In this document: one piece after another, positions 60,793 to 64,000 of the stretch
How the letters are laid out: each line of letters begins with the position of its first letter
Position numbering within the stretch: position 1 is the first letter of the stretch
Position numbers and translations under genes: made by a program
Origin: Thermovorax subterraneus
Lineage (GTDB): Bacteria; Bacillota; Thermosediminibacteria; Thermosediminibacterales; Thermosediminibacteraceae
DNA: 64,000 nucleotides
Assembly (NCBI GenBank): GCA_021608145.1
Contig: JAKIHM010000005.1
Location: 62,001-126,000 of the forward strand
Direction: 5' to 3'
Notes under the pieces: model-generated
The model's database searches: none
Seen by the model: only the letters and a program-made list of their open reading frames with translations
Told to the model about the DNA's origin: nothing

Positions 60793-61161
60793 TTACAAAT
60801 TTTCTCTAGATAAAAACTCTTCTACGGGTTCGACAGTTATTATTATAGTACCTGCCAGTTGATTCACAGGGTCGTAATCTTTCAAAATACTCCTTATTTC
60901 CAAGCCGGTGGCTTCTTCAAAATTTTTCTTAAATCTCACCTTAAACTCGTTCAATAAAGCCAGGTCCATCAACCTTGCGGTGAAACTATCTTTATTGTCC
61001 AAGTGCCTTAAAACCGATATCCGTCGGTTTAAAGCTATTATTATTATCTTATCTCCTATTACCTCAACTTTTTGCCAATCGAGCCCCCTGCCGTACATCT
61101 CCTCGTTGACGCGGTTATTTATCTTCATCACTTCTTGTTTGAAGTCCCCGAGTTTTTTCAA
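60793..61161 (-). CDS. MpsC-domain (DUF2294) protein
   Basis: 122 residues. Features LGDFKQEVMKINNRVNEEMYGRG, then DKIIIIALNRRISVLRHLDN and FEEATGLEIRSILKDYDPVN, resembling DUF2294, now called the MpsC domain of a Na+-translocating membrane system. No membrane segment and no mpsA/mpsB-like gene adjacent. It stands as a single gene, divergent from the next orphan. Function unknown. Confidence 0.75.
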   Translation of the reverse strand: MKKLGDFKQEVMKINNRVNEEMYGRGLDWQKVEVIGDKIIIIALNRRISVLRHLDNKDSFTARLMDLALLNEFKVRFKKNFEEATGLEIRSILKDYDPVNQLAGTIIITVEPVEEFLSRENL

Positions 61162-61254
61162 AAAAATCCCTCCTCGCTAGGGTTTTATTAACAAATTACC
61201 GCCAAAATGAATAGATTAAAATAAAATATTGTTTTTCAAAGGAGGAATTAAGCC

Positions 61255-61731
61255 GTGGAATTCAGCATCGAACTTTTCGCAAGCAGGGCAATTTACATTG
61301 CCGACTACCATGAAATTTCCCTTGCAATCACCATAAACGACAAAATAATAGAAGAAAGCCTTTCAAAGGACGTCTTTAATTTTTACGGCGTAATTCTCGG
61401 AGGAAAAAGGGTTGCCGCTACAGGGCGAAAAATTCTATACACATACAAGGACCTTGTAGAAATATTTGAAGCTAAACCTGCACAGCCCTTCAATCTGCTT
61501 TATTTGGACCAGGGAGACGAAATCGAACTAGCTATAGATACCAATTTGTACCTCGACCCGGGTATTATGGCCCAAGATTTGATAATGCACATATTCTTAG
61601 GAAACAGATCCTTGGAAATCCCCCTAAACAGGCCTGATGTAAAAATAGACTGGCCAAGGCGTGGATTTTTTGTAGTCGACCTGAGCGAATATGTGAAGAC
61701 GATTTACTCCGAAAGGACTTTTGCGCTTTAG
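61255..61731 (+). CDS. Hypothetical protein
   Basis: 158 residues, GTG start at 61255 with a textbook SD AAAGGAGGA nine bases upstream. No family recognised. Mostly beta strands with conserved-looking pieces (FYGVILGGKRVAATGRKILY, LLYLDQGDEIELAIDTNLYL); no signal peptide, no metal motif. Single-gene unit with uppP convergent four bases after its stop. Real expression is likely because of the ribosome site and normal codon use. Confidence 0.7.
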   Translation: MEFSIELFASRAIYIADYHEISLAITINDKIIEESLSKDVFNFYGVILGGKRVAATGRKILYTYKDLVEIFEAKPAQPFNLLYLDQGDEIELAIDTNLYLDPGIMAQDLIMHIFLGNRSLEIPLNRPDVKIDWPRRGFFVVDLSEYVKTIYSERTFAL

Positions 61732-61735
61732 CGTA

Positions 61736-62545
61736 TCATCCCACCACCCCGGCATACACTAGAAAAAGCATAAGTGCACCTACGACTATCCTGTAATACG
61801 CAAAGGATTTCAGGGAATGGCGGGTAAGGTATGCCAAAAACCTATCCACCGCAAGGAGCGCCACGATGAAGGAAACCACAAATCCGACTGCCAGCGCCTT
61901 CCATTCAACAGCGGTCACCGAAGAGAACCCTTTCATCAGCGAATACGTGGTAGCCCCCAGCATTGTCGGGATCGCGAGGAAAAAGGAAAATTCGGCAGCA
62001 GCTTTTACCGATAATCCCGCAGCCATGCCTCCCATTATTGTGGAAGCAGAGCGCGACATACCCGGAAAAAGCGAAAGACACTGGGCTATGCCAATTATCA
62101 AAGACTTTCCCGGGGTCATTTTTTCAAGGTCTTCTATGCCGGAGCGCCCGAACACGTTCTCTGCCAAAATCATAAGAAATCCACCCAATATCAGGGCAAT
62201 CGCCACGGTAAAAGACGAAAAAAGATAACGTTCGATGTAATCATTTATGAGCACTCCAAGTATTGCCGAAGGCAAAAAGGCTATAAAAATATTAAGCCAG
62301 AAGTGGAATCCCCTCTGCCCGGGCAGTAACTCTTTAAAGGAACTTATGATTTTATGCCTATAATAGAATATAACAGCAAATATCGCCCCAAGCTGTATAA
62401 CTATCTCGAACATTACGTGAAACGGCCTTCCTTTAAAATTTATCAGGTCTCCTGCTATTATTAGATGGCCCGTCGAAGAAACGGGCAGGAATTCAGTCAA
62501 GCCTTCGACTATTCCCATAATAATTGCTTTCATAAATAGGTGCAT
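61736..62545 (-). CDS. uppP: Undecaprenyl-diphosphatase UppP (BacA)
   Basis: 269 residues, eight membrane helices. Signature IMGIVEGLTEFLPVSSTGHL at the N-terminus with catalytic Glu and Ser, and SLFPGMSRSASTIMGGMAAG as second motif. Dephosphorylates undecaprenyl diphosphate to recycle the lipid carrier for peptidoglycan and other wall polymers; also gives bacitracin resistance. Two bases after the phosphoribosyltransferase gene, so co-transcribed. Confidence 0.96.
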   Translation of the reverse strand: MHLFMKAIIMGIVEGLTEFLPVSSTGHLIIAGDLINFKGRPFHVMFEIVIQLGAIFAVIFYYRHKIISSFKELLPGQRGFHFWLNIFIAFLPSAILGVLINDYIERYLFSSFTVAIALILGGFLMILAENVFGRSGIEDLEKMTPGKSLIIGIAQCLSLFPGMSRSASTIMGGMAAGLSVKAAAEFSFFLAIPTMLGATTYSLMKGFSSVTAVEWKALAVGFVVSFIVALLAVDRFLAYLTRHSLKSFAYYRIVVGALMLFLVYAGVVG

Positions 62546-62547
62546 TT

Positions 62548-63204
62548 TTATTCTCCTTTACCCTTTATTTTTTTTATAATCGAAATCACTTCCTCGTCAG
62601 AAACTTGCGGGAAAAACTTGTAAAACTGGCCGACGGCGTAAAAGGGCTCACCGGAATAAATGTAAACCACTTCGTCCACGAGGTTTTCAAGTTCCACGAG
62701 AGTGTCGGGAGCTATAACAGGAGATGCCACGACAACGCGGCCGGCATTCAGCCCCCGTATGAAGTCGACAGCAGCCTTTACCGTATACCCTGTAGCTATT
62801 CCATCGTCGACTATAATAGCGGTTCTGCCTTCCAGACTCTCGTAAACATCGCTTCCCCTGTACTTCTTTAATCTTTCTTTTATCTCATTGATTTTGATCT
62901 GTTTTTGTGCCATTAAATAGCTTTCACTCACCTTCAATACTCTTATCGCTTCCTCATTTATTATAACGTTGCCATCAGGAGCGACGGCGCCGATAGCCAG
63001 CTCTTCGTTAAAAGGCGCACCTATTTTTCTGGCAACAACAATGTCAAAAAGTACATTTAAATACTCGCAGATGGCACCACCCACCACCACTCCTCCGCGG
63101 GGCACGGCAAAAATCACCGCGCTTTTGTCGCCTTTGTACTTTAAAAGAGCTTGTGCCAATTTTTCCCCTGCATCTTCCCTATCTTTAAACAACACTTCCC
63201 TCAC
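62548..63204 (-). CDS. Phosphoribosyltransferase family protein
   Basis: 218 residues. PRPP-binding loop TAIIVDDGIATGYTVKAAV near residue 125, N-terminal VIFAVPRGGVVVGGAICEYL and VVARKIGAPFNEELAIGAVA, as in the COG1926-type predicted phosphoribosyltransferases. Reaction unknown. ATG 63204. Followed directly by uppP; divergent from ndk, with which it shares a 72-base intergenic region. Confidence 0.88.
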   Translation of the reverse strand: MREVLFKDREDAGEKLAQALLKYKGDKSAVIFAVPRGGVVVGGAICEYLNVLFDIVVARKIGAPFNEELAIGAVAPDGNVIINEEAIRVLKVSESYLMAQKQIKINEIKERLKKYRGSDVYESLEGRTAIIVDDGIATGYTVKAAVDFIRGLNAGRVVVASPVIAPDTLVELENLVDEVVYIYSGEPFYAVGQFYKFFPQVSDEEVISIIKKIKGKGE

Positions 63205-63217
63205 CCTTTTTTAGAAC

Positions 63218-63246
63218 TTGCGGCACAGGATAATATTATGTAAAAT
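63218..63246 (+). promoter_or_regulatory. Promoter of ndk
   Basis: TTGCGG (63218-63223), 17 bases, TAAAAT (63241-63246), 30 bases before the ndk start. Confidence 0.55.
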
Positions 63247-63276
63247 ATATTAAAAAAATTCAAAGGAGGTATTTTT

Positions 63277-63681
63277 TTGGAGAAAACTTTCGTTATGATA
63301 AAGCCCGACGGCGTAAAGCGCGGCCTCGTAGGCGCAATATTGCAGCGCTACGAACAAAAAGGCTTGAAGTTGGTCGCAGCAAAGCTCACGAACGTATCAA
63401 AGGAACTTGCCGAAGAACACTACCGCGAGCACTCCTCAAAACCTTTTTTCAACGAACTTGTGGAGTACATAACGTCCGGGCCCGTCTTTGCGATGGTTCT
63501 CGAAGGGGAAAATGCCATTAAACTCGTGCGCTTGCTCAACGGAGCCACCAAAGTTGAAGAAGCACTTCCCGGCACTATCAGAGGCGATTTTGCTACGTCC
63601 ACTACCCATAACCTCGTCCATGCTTCTGATAGTCCGGAAAGTGCCTGCCGTGAAATAAAACTCTGGTTCCCCGAGCTTTAA
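63277..63681 (+). CDS. ndk: Nucleoside diphosphate kinase
   Basis: 134 residues from TTG 63277 (SD AAAGGAGGT). N-terminal [40 protein letters not shown] and the catalytic His near residue 114 in [18 protein letters not shown] (HASDS, where most have HGSDS). Equalises nucleoside di- and triphosphate pools through a phosphohistidine. Single gene with its own promoter. Confidence 0.96.
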   Translation: MEKTFVMIKPDGVKRGLVGAILQRYEQKGLKLVAAKLTNVSKELAEEHYREHSSKPFFNELVEYITSGPVFAMVLEGENAIKLVRLLNGATKVEEALPGTIRGDFATSTTHNLVHASDSPESACREIKLWFPEL

Positions 63682-63695
63682 TTTGGTTTATTGGT

Positions 63696-64000
63696 TTATT
63701 TAATTTTTTTCAATCTAGGATTTTCTATGATTCCGGGAATCCGGCCTCTCTTTGCCACAGGTTTTCCTTCCACCATCTTTATGTCCATCGTCATGTCTAT
63801 CGGCGATGCCCCGGAAATGTAACTTCCGACTCCGAAAGCATCCGCACCGGCCTCCGAAAGCTCCTTTATCCTTTCCGGGGTAAGGCCGCCTGATACAAAT
63901 ATTTTTACATAATCGTAGCCTTTTTGGTCAAGCCTTTTTCTCACTTCGTAAACCAGCTCTTTGGTTACCCCACCTCTTTCGCTTGGGGTATCAAGTCTTA
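63696..64000 (-). CDS. Nicotinate phosphoribosyltransferase, C-terminal part (cut by window edge)
   Basis: The frame enters from the right edge and ends at TAA 63698-63696; about 100 residues visible. RLDTPSERGGVTKELVYEVR, YVKIFVSGGLTPERIKELSE and DAFGVGSYISGASPIDMTMD match the end of the archaeal-like NAPRTase family. VEGKPVAKRGRIPG near the C-terminus is characteristic. Makes nicotinate mononucleotide for NAD salvage. The start lies outside the window. Confidence 0.9.
   Translation of the reverse strand, partial: RLDTPSERGGVTKELVYEVRKRLDQKGYDYVKIFVSGGLTPERIKELSEAGADAFGVGSYISGASPIDMTMDIKMVEGKPVAKRGRIPGIIENPRLKKIK

Noticed and set aside
1-64000. CRISPR arrays, tRNA or rRNA genes, integrated phage
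   Set aside because: No regularly spaced direct repeats, no tRNA TTCRANNC-type cores with cloverleaf context, and no phage structural or integrase genes were seen.

Overview
The window suggests a thermophilic, anaerobic, flagellated Clostridia-type bacterium. Three things point there. It has a selenocysteine-dependent glycine reductase operon under a tandem glycine riboswitch. It has the Bacillus/Clostridia flagellar cluster comFC-yvyF-flgM-flgN-flgK-flgL-DUF6470-fliW-csrA-flagellin. It also has a branched-polyamine synthase (BpsA family) typical of thermophiles. Thermosediminibacter/Tepidanaerobacter-like lineages would fit, but that is an inference from gene content. No rRNA, tRNA or CRISPR array was found.

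Layout. 1-1.4 kb: decayed remains of a DeoR-PdxA2-GntP sugar-acid locus. 1.5-3 kb: two small unknown proteins flanking the remnant of a flagellin lysine methylase gene (fliB). 3-24 kb, minus strand: the flagellar and glycosylation region. It runs lemA/TPM, nucleoside kinase, hpf, comFC, yvyF, flgM, flgN, flgK, flgL, DUF6470, fliW, csrA, four genes for UDP-2,3-diacetamido-glucuronate (wbpE, A, B, D), two large TPR glycosyltransferases and flagellin. The flagellin leader carries two CsrA-type sites, one in a hairpin loop and one over the Shine-Dalgarno sequence. 24-27.8 kb, plus strand: fructose PTS operon (fruR-fruK-IIA-IIBC) behind a consensus promoter. 27.9-31.4 kb: TRAP-TAXI uptake system. 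31.4-33.6 kb: a GlnK/GlnL-like two-component pair, convergent with it. 33.6-37.1 kb: NitT/TauT-type ABC transporter with ytaF.

37.2-43.6 kb: trxA-grdE-grdA-grdB-grdC-grdD, reading through two in-frame UGA (selenocysteine) codons, each followed by a SECIS-like hairpin. 43.7-46.6 kb: SdpI/ArsR pair, a nucleotidyltransferase with a small partner (possible toxin-antitoxin), and an 8-oxoguanine glycosylase. 46.6-51.5 kb: an overlapping cluster of sugar:cation symporter, two nitrilase-fold proteins (one intact, one apparently missing catalytic Glu and Lys) and a large (alpha/alpha)6-type glycosidase. 51.6-56.7 kb: nitroreductase, T-box-controlled ileS, bpsA. 56.8-58.2 kb: a TnpB-only insertion element with a probable omega RNA. 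58.3-64 kb: membrane transporter-like protein, a Nif3-family gene behind a long structured leader, MpsC-domain protein, an orphan, uppP, a phosphoribosyltransferase, ndk and the end of a nicotinate phosphoribosyltransferase.

How the parts work together. The flagellar stretch looks like one regulatory unit: FlgM, FliW and CsrA control the timing and translation of flagellin, while the sugar and glycosyltransferase genes inserted between csrA and flagellin plausibly make and attach its glycan. The glycine reductase operon couples glycine sensing to Stickland-type energy conservation. The observations most worth following are the csrA-coupled glycan operon, the nitrilase/pseudo-nitrilase/glycosidase cluster, the structured RNA upstream of the Nif3 gene, the hairpin placed between Shine-Dalgarno and start codon of the DUF1850 gene, and the nucleotidyltransferase pair.
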